Of a stretch of 64,000 bases of DNA, positions 1-11,428 are shown in pieces (the first letter of the stretch is position 1; the number at the start of each line of letters is the position of its first letter). Position numbers and translations under genes: made by a program. The DNA is from Ophiosphaerella korrae. Taxonomy: Eukaryota; Ascomycota; Dothideomycetes; Pleosporales; Phaeosphaeriaceae. Under the pieces are notes generated by a model that worked only from the letters and a program-made list of their open reading frames with translations, was not told where the DNA came from and searched no databases. The stretch covers positions 62,001 through 126,000 of the forward strand of contig JALNQF010000048.1 in NCBI GenBank assembly GCA_028456385.1. Reading direction: 5' to 3'.

Positions 1-519
1 TTATACAACAAGTGCACAAGGATATATGATCCTGGGAATTGGAGTAGGCGAATTAGGCCCTAACCCATAATGCTTGAAGCCATGGAGCTCCTGTGCAACT
101 CCCATTAGTTAGGCACTAGACCTTCCAGATAGTGGGCGGAGGCTGACCTTCGGTGCATTCGGCGCTCTCGTCCTACACTCCGACCGAACTCGGCAAGGCC
201 GACATGGGTACTCAGAGAAGCTAGGATTGCAGCCTTTAGGTCTTCGACTGTGCATCGATTCCGCCTATTGGCAATGGCAGCTGAGTACTTGTCCCTGTAA
301 TCAGTCGAGGAGTTTTTTTTTTTTTTTTTTTTTTTTTCACGGATGAGCGCAGCAAAGACTGCCAATTGAATGATACATTTGAAAATTACGACTCGTTATC
401 TTAGCCTAGTCGACGAAAAACCTATAATAGAAAGAAAACCCTTTCGAAAGCGATCCTGCAATACATTACTGGTATAATAGCCCATCTACCGCTGCCGCCA
501 TCTTCCGCAGTCCAACCGC
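1..519. other. Intergenic, downstream of the SDR gene
   Basis: I see no gene here. The stretch lies 3' of the minus-strand dehydrogenase and runs to the window edge. It holds an uninterrupted run of 25 T at 313-337, which makes a short lysine-rich open frame on the minus strand that I do not consider coding. Confidence 0.6.
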
Positions 520-1593
520 CTATCCATTGAGAATAGCCTCGACATTCGGGTTTTGCTTTTTCAAGACATCCAATACCTCGCCCCAAAATTGTTTGCTCAG
601 AGCCTGTCCTTCATCGGTAGTGACAAGTGGGCCCATTCTAGAGTCAAGTTAGAATATATGGAATGTTGGAATTTGGAAGTTGGTTTGTGCTTACACAGCG
701 ACCGTGTCAAAAGCCCAAAATCCGCCATGCGACTCGGGACCGGTAGTGACAGCGCTAACCAAGATACGACTTCCAGCTTCTGCAGTCTGCGCAAATATGC
801 CTTTGAAGACGGCATCGAGGCCCCGGAGCACGATGTTGAAGTCTCGACCAATGCTGCTCTTGCAAAGTCCAGGGCATGACGAGTTGACGATGACCTCTTT
901 TGGCGATACTTTGTCCGCGATGTGTTTCATGGCCCAGATCTCAAGCAGCTTCGTAATCTGGTATTGCGCCGTGAAGGTGAAATTTGCTGGGTTGTTTACC
1001 TTTTTGAGGATGCTTTTGCTGTCAGTCACGCTCGAGGGGGTGACGTCTCCATGGCCGGAGCTGGACACGAACTCGAGGTGGGTTGGCTCTCCCATCGCTC
1101 GTCCGGACTCACGTAGTTTGGGCAGAAGCAGAATAGCCAGATAGGCGGTCGAGATGACATTGACTTGCAACGACATTTCCCAGCCTTCCTTGCTCAGCTT
1201 GTACGATGGCGGCGCAACACCCGCGTTCAGCACGGCGGCGTGGATGACGGAGAACCGATCATTGACATCCCTGGCAAACTTTTCTATTGACGCATAACTC
1301 CCCATATCAAGCTGCACCAGCTCAATGACGTCGGGCTTGCATTTTGTCAGCTGCTCAATTTTGGTTTTCGCTTCTTTTCCTCGGTCTAGCGAGCGCACGC
1401 CAAAGACCAGTTTGCTTGCGCCCAGCCTGGCAAACTTTGTGGCCGCCTCAAAACCCAACCCCGCATTGGGGCCTGTGATGAGGATGGTCTTGCTCGCAAA
1501 AGACGTGGTTGGGTCGGTTGCTGGGTTGGCTTTTGCGTATCTGAACCTCGCGGGGCTCGATTTCGCAGGAATAGAAGTGTAGGCCTGGGCCAT
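520..1593 (-). CDS. Short-chain dehydrogenase/reductase (SDR), two exons
   Basis: Classical SDR, an NAD(P)-dependent oxidoreductase of the fungal WW-oxidoreductase/retinol-dehydrogenase-like type. The Rossmann cofactor motif TGPNAGLG is at residues 40-47, the structural NAG at about 123-125, the catalytic serine region at about 177-179 and the YxxxK pair at Y211/K215. The first open frame ends at 691 in a way that looks truncated for the family. A 57-nt intron (638-694, GTAAGC...CTAG with a CTAAC branch site) joins it to a last exon at 520-637. That exon encodes the family's usual amphipathic C-terminus, giving 338 aa in total. No signal peptide is seen, so it is probably cytosolic. It shares strand with the hydrolase and transporter upstream, so a tailoring role in one pathway is possible; the substrate cannot be read from sequence. 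Confidence 0.88.
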
Positions 1594-1993
1594 GGTGAAT
1601 TAGAAGATCTGTAGCTAGGGAATAAGGTGCATTCAATGATGTTGCTAAGGTTTTCCTAGGAGTGAGTCGTCTAGGGCTGGAGGTGGAAGGAAATCAAAAG
1701 CTCGGCTGAGTAAACATTGGAGAAATTATTGAAGCATATGGTCGCGCCATCGGACAACGAGCGGCGGAAAGACAAGGCACCTTTTTCCTTCCCCGAACAT
1801 CTTCGTGCGTCGTTCAATAACTGTGGACAAAGAGAGCTACTCAAAAGATCGCACGCGCCATCTCCGAATCTGCGGGGGCAGCCCCACAATTGTTCGGAGT
1901 TGGTGGCTGGTGACCCGTCAGCCACAAATGCGGCGCGTGCACACATATGACCTAACATGAGTTGGGTACACGTGACCTAACCATTCACTGCCA
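1594..1993. other. Intergenic, SDR promoter side
   Basis: About 400 bases between the SDR start and the extended end of the hydrolase reading frame. No gene is seen. The open frames on both strands (1671-1958) look like chance frames. Confidence 0.5.
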
Positions 1994-3341
1994 TCAGCTC
2001 TCTACTGTCACTCTCCGAATGCCAAAAACCTCATCCAAAAATGCGTATGCCTTCAGATTGACCAGCCCAAATGCGCCAATCTTAGCCCACCTCTGGCCGA
2101 TTCGGCATCCATACACCCCGCCACTTCTCCTCTAGATGCCCTAGGTTATCGAAAACCCTCATGGTGTGCTCCTCCGTATCAAAGTAAAGGCTCTTGCCGG
2201 CTCCCGTGACCAAAACAGGACAATGCACCTTCTCCAAGTACCCATCCTTTAGCGAATATTTCCTCATCTCCTTTAGTATCTGAGCAGGGCTCTCGATACC
2301 CCAAAACGCGGCCGTAACTCCTACTTCCCAGCGGAGTTGGAAATTCGTGCGCATACCAAGCCGGATGATGCGGTCAACCCAGTCATCTCCTATCCAGCCG
2401 CCCGTCCATGCGCTCATGAACAAGCCTGAGATGTGCTTTGTGCCGAAGTCCCACATGTCGTAGAAAGGATCAACAGCAACACAGGCCTTGATGCGAGTAT
2501 CTTTTGCGGCCCGGAGAGCGTAGTATCCTCCCATGCTTGCCCCTGCCACTGCAATTCGATCGAGGTCAAGCTCGACTCCAACTTCACGTTTGAGCGTCGA
2601 TGAATATGCCTCTAGCCAGTCTAGGACCTGGCTTGTGACCACCTCCCAATCTGATCGCATGTGCAATCCGTGCTCGCGGAGGACAATTCCTTGTCCAGGC
2701 CCCTCGAACGTCAAGACCGCGTATCCGCGCGTGTGGCCACCCTGAGGGTGGATGTAATATAATTCTTCCTGGACAGAATCTGCACCGCCTGTATTGAGGA
2801 GTACCGGAATTTTTCCATCTGGCAGCCGATGCTGGGCGCTTGGTAAGTAGAGATATCCTGGGAGCTGAACCTCGCTTTTTCCATCAACATCCAGTTTGGA
2901 TTCCACCATATATGGTATTTCGACGACACGCACATCGCAGTCCAAGAAAGGTAATGCCCTTCGGAAAAGCGTTTGCACTTTCTTTGCGATTGGGTATGCT
3001 TCTGAATGATGTTCTTCCAATGTGGGCCCATTGATGTACAAGTAGCCGCTTGCTCTGGTGTAAGAACTGGCACGGAGAAACCCGTCTCGTGCTGCAACAA
3101 TGTCACCACGCGCTAGCGCTTCTTCTGCCATAGATTCCGCCACGTGCGCAGCGTGATCCCATGCGTCCGCCCATGTTTGTGGGTTTTTGGGGTTGATCGC
3201 GGCAATAGCAGTCAGGAACTCAGCGGCATCGCAACCACCGTAGGGCGCAGTCGATAGTATACGCACACTCTCAAAATTGAGGAAGGTATTCCCAGGGAAG
3301 AATTGATGAATGGAAAAGAAAGGTGGAGAGGAGCCAGCCAT
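1994..3341 (-). CDS. Ayg1/DUF1100-like alpha/beta hydrolase, probable frameshift near the 3' end
   Basis: Alpha/beta hydrolase of the fungal Ayg1 / 2,6-dihydropseudooxynicotine-hydrolase-like family (DUF1100). Members cleave C-C bonds or shorten polyketides in pigment and secondary metabolism. The nucleophile elbow is GASMGG, with Ser278 when counted from the ATG at 3368. The N-terminal helical cap opens with FFPGN and SVRIL, as in the family. The second ATG (3341) is preferred because homologous N-termini begin near there; the upstream ATG adds nine residues. The open frame stops at 2082 (TAA). One base out of frame, immediately after a GGG run (2086-2088), the typical family C-terminus (a helix with a LDEVFG motif) continues to a TGA at 1994-1996. 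This looks like a one-base insertion or a sequence error costing about 30 residues. It lies between an SDR and an efflux pump on the same strand. Confidence 0.8.
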
Positions 3342-3368
3342 GATGACCAAAAATGTAAGATAGTTCAA

Positions 3369-3855
3369 TTATCCTAGTCGAATCAACGATGTAACATCGC
3401 TCAAGTGATTATCATATATAAATTTCACACGTTCAGTGCCAATACGGGACCCACAATCGGAAAGCGAACCTATTTTTTCTCATGCATGCTGAATCTCATA
3501 GGATCTACGCTACACCGAAAACACCTGCGTAGGTCTCGTGTGCGATCAATTAGGTGGTTAAAGCTTAGGTAATGGTCCGATTCATTCGGAGTCGGTGGTG
3601 GCCGAGTCAGCTTGAAGGTGCCACCAATTGCTTACAGCGATAAGTGATGAATAGTTTTGCATTTGACCAATTTTCATATCTAGTGTTCCAAAAGAGACCA
3701 AAAGAGCTAATCAGGTATTGTCAAATTGATTTGGGCATTCTGACTATTTTAGTTGGCCGCGTGACTCGCTCAAAATTTTCCGTTTCAGCAGCAAATGACA
3801 GACACCAAATTTTATGCCAGGATCACTACCCTATGATTCTAACGACCACTCCGAT
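3369..3855. other. Intergenic between hydrolase and MFS gene
   Basis: AT-rich spacer of nearly 500 bases between two minus-strand genes. It should contain the hydrolase promoter and the 3' end of the transporter gene. No convincing coding sequence or named motif is seen. Confidence 0.5.
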
Positions 3856-5706
3856 TTAGTCTCTCCTAGTCCCCTCATTGGTTATGTCATTCGTCCCGCC
3901 AATAGTTGCGACATTCTCCTCTTGCTTTTCCTCGCTGGTTACCGCCTCGCCTTTCTTGTTCTCATCGAGCCCAAATTCAGTTTGGAGCTCAGTTCGCAGA
4001 TGAATTTCTTTCTCGAAGAAGACGGAAAGAAGTGTGACTCCACCGAAAAGAATGCCAATTTGCCACACGCGCTTCAGCGCTTCAATATAAGCCTGTATGA
4101 CAACTTCTCGAGTCTCGGGGTCGAACGACCTGATGAAATTTGCTGTCGCATGCTCGTAGGCCTGTCCACGTGTGAAAAGTGATCGGATGCTTGGGTCGAA
4201 TCGTGCACTCAGTTGATCGAAACGGTTATTGAAAATCGCAGCTGGGATGGAAACTCCCCAGATCGTGCCTAGAGAGCGAACAAAGGACCATGTCCCTGTA
4301 CTGGTGGCCACTTCACTTTCTGGTAAGGCAGCCTGCACAGCTTGTAAAGTGGTAGAAATCATCATGCCACCACCGACACCCGCAAATAGTTGCCAAATGA
4401 CCCATTCAGCTTTGGAGGAATTCTGATCAAGTATGGTGCTCAAGCCCATAACGAGTGGCATTAAAGCTGTGGAGACCAGGTGAACAGGCTTGTACCGTCC
4501 GGTTTTAGTAACAATCCAACCACCGACGGCAGCGAAGAGAGGGAATGCTATTGCGCGAGGGAGTGTATACACGCCGGCTCTCGTTGGCGAAGCGACTAAC
4601 ACAGCCTGGAAATAAAGTGGGTAGAAGAAGTTGATCCAAAAAGCGAGCAACATGCACATGAAAGAGATGAAGAAGGCGGCTGCGGATGTGCGGTTCTTAA
4701 AATGAAGCGGCGGCATGACGGGATACTCACACCACGGAGACATTTCCCACAAAATGGCAAGCACAAGTCCGAGGAGACCTATGACGAGTGGAGCTACGAC
4801 ATTGGCTTGAGACCAAGTATATCTTGTTCCACCATATGTCAGGGCCCATAGGATTGCAAATGTGGCACCGATAAGGATGGAATTTCCAACGACATCAACG
4901 CGTTTGAATCTTTCCTTTACCGAAAGGTCGTTCTTCCACTTCACTTGGAGGAACAGAATGAGCAAAACGAGAGCTAAACCTCCGAATGGAAGGTTGATGT
5001 AGAATACCTGTGACAAATTAGCAACGTAAAGGCGACTGTAACAAGCATTTGCCTACCCAACGCCAAGTTACACGGTCTGTCAAGATACCTCCGATAAATG
5101 GGCCAATTGTGGCACCAATGCTGACGAAAAGGAATAGCAATCCGATGAAATTGCCGCGCTCACGCATGGGGACAAGGTCACAAATGATCATGTCAATAAG
5201 CATGTTGATGCCTCCGGCACCAATGCCCTGAACAGCCCTTGACCAAATGAGCATGTCCATGGTAGTTGAGCCGCCGCATAACCCACTTCCGAGAAGGAAG
5301 ATGACAGTAGCCCCAATCATGACATAGCGACGTCCCCAAAGGTCTGCGAGTTGGCCATAAAGAGGCTGTAATGCTGCGCTACGATATGGTTAGATGCGCT
5401 AAACATGGGGCTCGAAATCATATACCTTGTCAAGAAGTACACATTCACGACCCAAACGTAGTCGTCGCCACCCTGAAGTGAGTCGATAATGCTCGGCAGC
5501 GCTGTCGCTACAATTGATCCATCGAGAGCTGAGACGAGGCCGGTACAGCAAAGCCCAAGAAATGCAAGCCAGAAGCTGAGTGGATAGTGTGTTTTGGGTG
5601 GCTTTTCTGACTGCTCCTGCGAGTTTGAAGAGTTGTTGTCGATACCGGCTTCTGGAGGTGGCGCTTCATTCCTGGCACCAACTACGCTATTATTTCCGGA
5701 ACCCAT
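3856..5706 (-). CDS. DHA2-family MFS multidrug efflux transporter, three exons
   Basis: Major facilitator of the drug:H+ antiporter-2 type (14 predicted membrane segments, 584 aa), a plasma-membrane efflux pump related to fungal toxin and drug exporters. The hydrophilic N-terminus is followed by ALDGSIVATALPSI in TM1 (the family's LD..IV..ALP motif), then QLADLWGRR between TM2 and TM3 and RAVQGIGAGG in TM4. The typical FYINLPFGG begins exon 3. Exons are 5426-5706, 5057-5378 and 3856-5007. The introns (47 and 49 nt) have GTATAT...GTAG and GTAGGC...ACAG ends and restore the frame exactly; without them each motif is cut. Its co-orientation with the hydrolase and SDR suggests export of a product made nearby, which is inference. 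Confidence 0.92.
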
Positions 5707-6430
5707 AGCGCTCTCCCAGAGTTCTTTTTTTTTGGATTTTTTTCTTTTGAAGCCGGTAACGGAGTGCGCGACGCAAGGTTACGAGCGGCCTCACTCGAGG
5801 AGCTGCCACAAGCGCAGGAGACAGAAAGTTTCGTATGACAAAGGTACAGGAGAGCGCAGAAGTGAGTGTAAAGGTTGTAACCCAATCTATCGCGGATGTT
5901 CGCTTTTGCCTGCTTAGTGACAAAATAATTCAAGAAGGGTCCATGTCGCTATCATGCGCTTTCCAAGACCTTTGCTTCTCCGAATCACGTGTTTCGGCGC
6001 ATCCTAATTTCGGACATCCGAGAAGTATCTCACAATCCCCTGCCAAGACAATAACGCGCCTGGAACCTAGGAGAGAACCTCGGTAATAACGTACTTCATG
6101 AGAAACAATAAGCAGCCGGCGATGCTCTGAAGCTTGTAATTCGAGCCTCTGGAGGTCTTGCGACCGCGAAGCAAAAGAGCGTTGGGTGTAATCTGTCAGC
6201 ATCGAAAGGACAGACTATACCACAAAGACATCATCCACACATTCCACTTTTATTAAATTTTGATATATATGTCCCTTGCCCTGATATCAATTGTGAAAAA
6301 CGTACTCTAATCAGCAAATTAACTATTCAGGGAAAGATTTTATGCTTCGTGTCAAATGTTTGGTCGCATAAGAAACAGGGAATATGACATTAAGAAAAGC
6401 AATCGCTGGCCAATGATGAGATAAGAGCCT
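5707..6430. other. Intergenic, promoter side of the MFS gene
   Basis: No gene is seen. A C-rich/T-rich tract (about 5725-5755) sits just upstream of the transporter start. Short overlapping frames on both strands have no recognisable domain. Confidence 0.5.
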
Positions 6431-6435
6431 TACCA

Positions 6436-6837
6436 TTCTGGATTTCAGTGAGAATTAGATGAACCGGAAAGGCCGGCTGGTGAACAGCATTGGCCATCAA
6501 AAGGACCATTTGCGCAGGTGTAACCCCCCTTGCTCGCTCACAATCCCCATGCAGTGGCAATACATTCAATGTAAGACATGCGCTAGAGAGAGAATATTGG
6601 CTGTCCAGTATTTAGTACCGGAACATACAGCGGACAGAGCAGTGTCGTCAAGAATCAGCTTCGAACGCAGTGATGTTTCAAATTACTGTAGTAGTCATTG
6701 CTATCACAACAGTTTCTAAGTATACTCCCTCTATAGGCCCAGCCATCGTTATGTTCACAGGTGCCGCCCGTTGAGATTTTGCTCGAAGAAAGTAATTCAC
6801 CAGATTCGACTTGGGTACGGGACTTACCCGGGTTCAA
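6436..6837 (-). pseudogene. Relic of a hevein-type (CBM18) chitin-binding protein
   Basis: Two degraded hevein-like modules can be read on the minus strand. One (6655-6837) keeps the order G-T-C, then ND-G, then GS, RNCCDSN and a final HHC. The other (about 6440-6535) reads GGYTCANGPFDGQCCSP followed by a GSS motif. Several expected Cys and Gly codons are replaced as C-to-T/G-to-A change predicts: the usual YCGS appears as YYSN. Stops separate the two modules (TGA after the first, another after the second). Intact relatives are secreted proteins that bind chitin. I found no signal peptide or intact frame, so I read this as a dead, RIP-eroded copy. Confidence 0.5.
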
Positions 6838-6839
6838 TT

Positions 6840-9800
6840 GGCGCCCTATACAACAATGTTACCTAGAACTACTACAATTTCATACGGGAAGTCTTTGAAC
6901 TCGTAGCTATAAAATCTAGCCCATAATACGATGCGGCTCTATTCCGCATACCGGCAATACACGCAATAACCGTACCATCCACCGACCGCTCCGGGGTGGC
7001 TAGTGCAGTGGCATGGCGGCTATCGATACACCTAAAGACCTGATCTTGCCGTAGTTCCCATTGGTAAGCTAGCAGCATCCCATATTTGATGCTAAGGGCT
7101 ATAGGCTGCTTGAGTGCTAATTGCACGTTAGAACGCTATTTCACATTGTAAGGGCATGGTGTAGAGGTGCATTATGGTCTTCGCTCTCAGCCACCTAATT
7201 GGTACGTAGTTGGCCTTGAATAACTCTAACCTCGTCTATGCTACACGAATGCCCGACATTATCTACCTTCAATTCCGATCGTGACCCCCGCATTGTCTAC
7301 TTCCAAATTTCGACCCACCTTCGATAGCCTACCCCCTGATCATCTCTGCCAAGAAGTCCTTCCGAGGCTTCATTGAAGCATCTTAGGCTTCACGGATGGC
7401 ATCTGTGTCGAGACTCTTCTTGACCAAGATGGCACGGAAGCGCTTTGACCCTTTCCATGGAGTTTCTCGCCGTTGCGCCTACGAAGCGCCTTCAAATCGG
7501 CAGTGAGGACATTTACGACATCGCGCACTTCTAGATGTCTCGCAGCAATCATCAATACAAGCCTCTTATTGTGGAGAACGTGGTCCGAGGCCCAATCACA
7601 ATCAAATATTTCGTTGTTCATGCGCATCATGACGAATATGTTCACCTAATTTCGTAGTGTCGTAGTATACACCTGGTAAACATAACTTATTTTCCAAGCT
7701 CATCTTCATTCCTGCCTCCACAAGTGACTCTGTAATATCTTTATCCACGTTCAGAAGGGAGAAATAAGAAAATCTGCCAAGGCTTACTGGAAGTCTTAGC
7801 AAGCGGTTATAACTATAGCAGCTGAGTACTAAGTAAATATGCCGGGATCATAGATCCCATAATAGCTCTGCTGCATATACCGAGACGCTCTGTGTTAAGT
7901 ATACCATGCTAGCACCTTAGCAAGGCGAAAAGTTTACAGAAAGGTCCTCATGTAGACTTCGAGGAATTCACGTTTTTCTTACCATGTCCATTGGGATAGC
8001 CTCCGCATACTAGATTAAAAAGACTGGCCTTGACACTTATCGCAAATGAACACCAGGAAATCCCCTCTATATCTCTGAAGGTCTGATCCTCAACGGCTAT
8101 ACCTTTCGCCTTAACAAACCGAATTGTATCACGTCAAGACTTTGCCTGGCCGTTTTACAAATATTTTATCTCGCGCACCTTTTGCCTTTACTCTCTTCAT
8201 AATGTCATTTATCTGATAAGTTAACCCAATACATTCAAAGGTGGGTTAGAAGCGAATTGATAATCTGATAGGAGCATGGACCGCGAGTATACCTCACTGA
8301 CATTGTGAAAGCAGTTGATCTCATCAGTTAGTTTTACTCCTTCGGCGTGGAATATGTATCACGGAGTCTCGGACTAGCGATCATGCCATTTTCCCCAAGT
8401 TTAAAAGAACCCTGAAGACATACAAGTGGCCAATCGCATTTCTCTAAGGTTGTTCTAGAGTATACACAGACCTTAGCAAAGGGTAGTAAGAGGAATGAGT
8501 TCATTTTCTGAATAGATGTAACTACGACAGAATGCTAGCCATATATAGGAACGCAAATAATTACATGGATAGTAGCGTAGTAAGCCCCCCTTGCCGACAA
8601 CCAAATAACTTCACGTGCGATGAAGGATATAACTTATTCCTACCTAGAACAAGGAAGACACATGGTGATATGCGGCGAGAGCGATATTGTCTAGGTGGCG
8701 GAAAAGATACCCTGCTAGATTCAAGGCAAGTCTAATAAACATTCACAAACAGGGCCTATGAGTTCCTCTATGTCTAGATTGCCAATTTTTAGGCTGCATC
8801 ACCAAAAGTGCAATGTATTCATCAACAAGTATAGCCAGGTATGATATTTGTGTGTAGTTAATCAACCTTACGGAGATTGAATACAATATTCGTATGTAAC
8901 GCCTAGTAGCGAGCTAACTGTCCTCAAGCTCACGGGACTTATTCATAGATAGCCATAGTTAAAAATGCCTCGAGTAGTATCTCCTCTACATAGCGTGGGT
9001 GGTGTCACTGGCACTGTGCTTAGTAATCTCACCCTCAATCCAATCGCCGGAGGATTTGAGTTAAATATTGCCGATAGAAGGGAGAACTCTAGCTTTATCA
9101 TAATGCAAGAATGAGCAAGAGTTTACGCTCGTAATAAGTTTCCTTCAGCTTGGGTAGAAGGGAATGTTGGAACCCCACCAAGGCTATACAGTAAGACAGT
9201 AAGATTCCTTTCAAGTCTATAGATAGCAAGATTAATCTAAACATTAATTTCTATCCCTCTCAAAGTGTTTCCTTGTCAAAGAATTTCCAGTTCACAAGCA
9301 AATAAAATTTTAGACGCGGCAAGCTGAATAAATACGAAACTATGGTTGTCAGAAGTCAAGCACTGCTACAAATATTGGTAAAAACCTATTGACACACTGT
9401 GAAGCTATACCTCGGTAAGCGCTATCAGTATTAGGGAAAACTTCGGTTGATCTTGTGATCAAAGCTTGGGAGAAAACCCAGTCAAAAGCGGGGGTTGAGT
9501 ATCAAACCTGGGGTCAGACCGGCTGAACCTCGGAACAACATGCATACCTTCCAATTTTGGAAGTTAGTGAATTCTGGTGATTGAAAATGATGTCACTCTA
9601 GTTAAACTAGTTATCCCATTTCTCCATGTTCACTATGCTAATGGGGCAGCTAGTTAACTATTTTGATGTTTCGGCGCATCCTACTGTAAACCTTAGCTTA
9701 AAATATATTATCTCTTGGGAAAGATTCCGCTTAGATACTAAATGCACATCGTATTATTCCGTTGACCCTTAGCACGCAAGTATACACAAAAGGGGTACTT

Positions 9801-10415
9801 GTAAAAGGTATATACCGTCCGACATCAAAATTGTCAAAAGGTATCTCAACTAAGAGACAGGTGCTATAAATTTTCTATTATTATTATTTATCTTGCCAAC
9901 CTAGAAAATAAAGCAACAACAGGATACCCTATCCCATAACTTATTCTAGACAGCCTTTCTTGTTGTTTACAACGTACGGCATCGGTCGGTAATACCTTGA
10001 ATATTCCTAAGCTCATGCCTGTCATTCCTCTAGGCCTAGATTAGACGGGCATGGAATCTGTGCCGTAGAAGTATTTCCGTTGCATGGCTATAGAGTGTGC
10101 TGGGCCGTATTACCACCTATACCTAAGCAAACCCCTCATTTTAATTCTTTAAGGTTCGCTTTGAATACAATCTTAGTAACATGTCCGATCCCTATGCATA
10201 TTGGCCAAAGCGCTAGTAACCGGCACTTGTCTTCGAAATTTGAAATAGGGTTGAGGTTAGATGTTATGGATAGAAGGTTGGGTATAAATACCTAGGTAGC
10301 TGTCGCTGTACCAGTCGTGATATCGACAACGATAAACTACCTCGAAACAATTATCAGTATTACCAAAACCATTTCTCATTTGAAGGATAATCGTTTATCC
10401 AAATAACCAACAAAT
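6840..10415. other. AT-rich gene desert
   Basis: About 3.6 kb with no intact gene that I can support. Minus-strand frames at 7370-7645 and 7602-7802 overlap in different phases and might be one decayed gene, but I recognise no domain. The TA-rich composition and abundant TAG/TAA in all frames fit RIP-mutated repeat DNA. Confidence 0.5.
10283..10290 (+). promoter_or_regulatory. TATA box of the CE5 esterase gene
   Basis: TATAAATA lies about 125 bases upstream of the esterase ATG at 10416, a plausible spacing for a fungal core promoter with a 5' leader of roughly 90 bases. Confidence 0.45.
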
Positions 10416-11428
10416 ATGTTTCTTACGACTATCCTCGCTTCCCTCTCCTGCCTATCAATCACCCTTGCTCTCCCAACAGCCCCAGTCGAAAAGCGACAGG
10501 CCAATTGCGATGATGTTCACGTCTTCCTCGCCCGCGGCACCAGCGAGCCATATCCCGGCCGCCAGAGTGCTGTGGTGTCGGCTATCTGCAATGGTATCAA
10601 TAAATGTGGCTATGAAGATATAACTTACCCGGCCAGTGTGAATCCATCGTACTGCAGCTCTGTGCAAGCTGGTATTACCGGAGGAACTTCCCAGATTACT
10701 AGATACGCGAGCCGTTGCCCAAATGCGAAATTAGTGCTTAGTGGGTATTCACAAGTAAGTGCGCTCTATTTTCTAAATTGTATAATGCAACAGCGTGATT
10801 CGTATACTCCGAAACGATTAGTTACCACATCCCAGTAGTCAAACAAGACTAACAATCTTGAAACCACCGAAAAAAGAATTATATTGACTGTAATTGTTTT
10901 TAGGGTGCTCAACTCGTTGCGGATATACTGGGCGGCGGTGGAGGCAATACAGGTTTGGGTTGCTCTACTCCTGTTACCACTGGTCTGAACCCTTCTTTCT
11001 CTCCCGGAAACAAGAGTAAGAGCTCCAGAGTCTATATTGTCGACAAAATCATCTAATCAGAAGTTATTATACAGTACGCGCGGCGCTATTGTTTGGTGAC
11101 CCACGTCACACCGCGAGCCAGGCGTATAACGCCGGGTCGGGGGCCAGATCCAACGGCGTAAGAGCTCCTGTCTTCCCATAAATTCATCAAGCGACTATTT
11201 ATAATAATGTGTTCGAGGCATAATTGCTAACATATTTACCAATTGCAGATCAGTCCACGCACAGGCCAGCAGCTCACCTCACTCAATCTCTTCTCTAATG
11301 CCCTACGTTCCTGGTGCCTATCGGGGGACGGCATTTGTGCGAGTGGTGGCTCTGATCCCAATGCACATACAAGTTACTTTAATGTATTCTCTACAGAGGC
11401 AGGTTCCTGGGCTAAGACAAAGCTTTGA
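10416..11428 (+). CDS. Secreted CE5 cutinase / acetylxylan-esterase-like hydrolase, four exons
   Basis: Serine esterase of carbohydrate-esterase family 5, acting outside the cell on cutin or acetylated xylan. A signal peptide covers about residues 1-19 and a KR pair at 26-27 may be a Kex2 site. The nucleophile elbow GYSQGAQ has Ser112 and is split by intron 1. The Asp and His come from the last exon, in DGICASGGSDPNAHTSYF. Cysteines sit as in acetylxylan esterase. Exons are 10416-10754, 10904-11015, 11075-11157 and 11249-11428; introns are 149, 59 and 91 nt, all GT-AG and phase-consistent. The product is 237 aa, close to the family norm. The catalytic triad is complete, so the gene looks functional despite AT-rich surroundings. 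Acetylxylan esterase versus cutinase activity is not decidable here. Confidence 0.92.

Noticed and set aside
105..365. Lysine-rich 86-codon frame
   Set aside because: Its main feature is translation of a 25-T run; no domain or start context.
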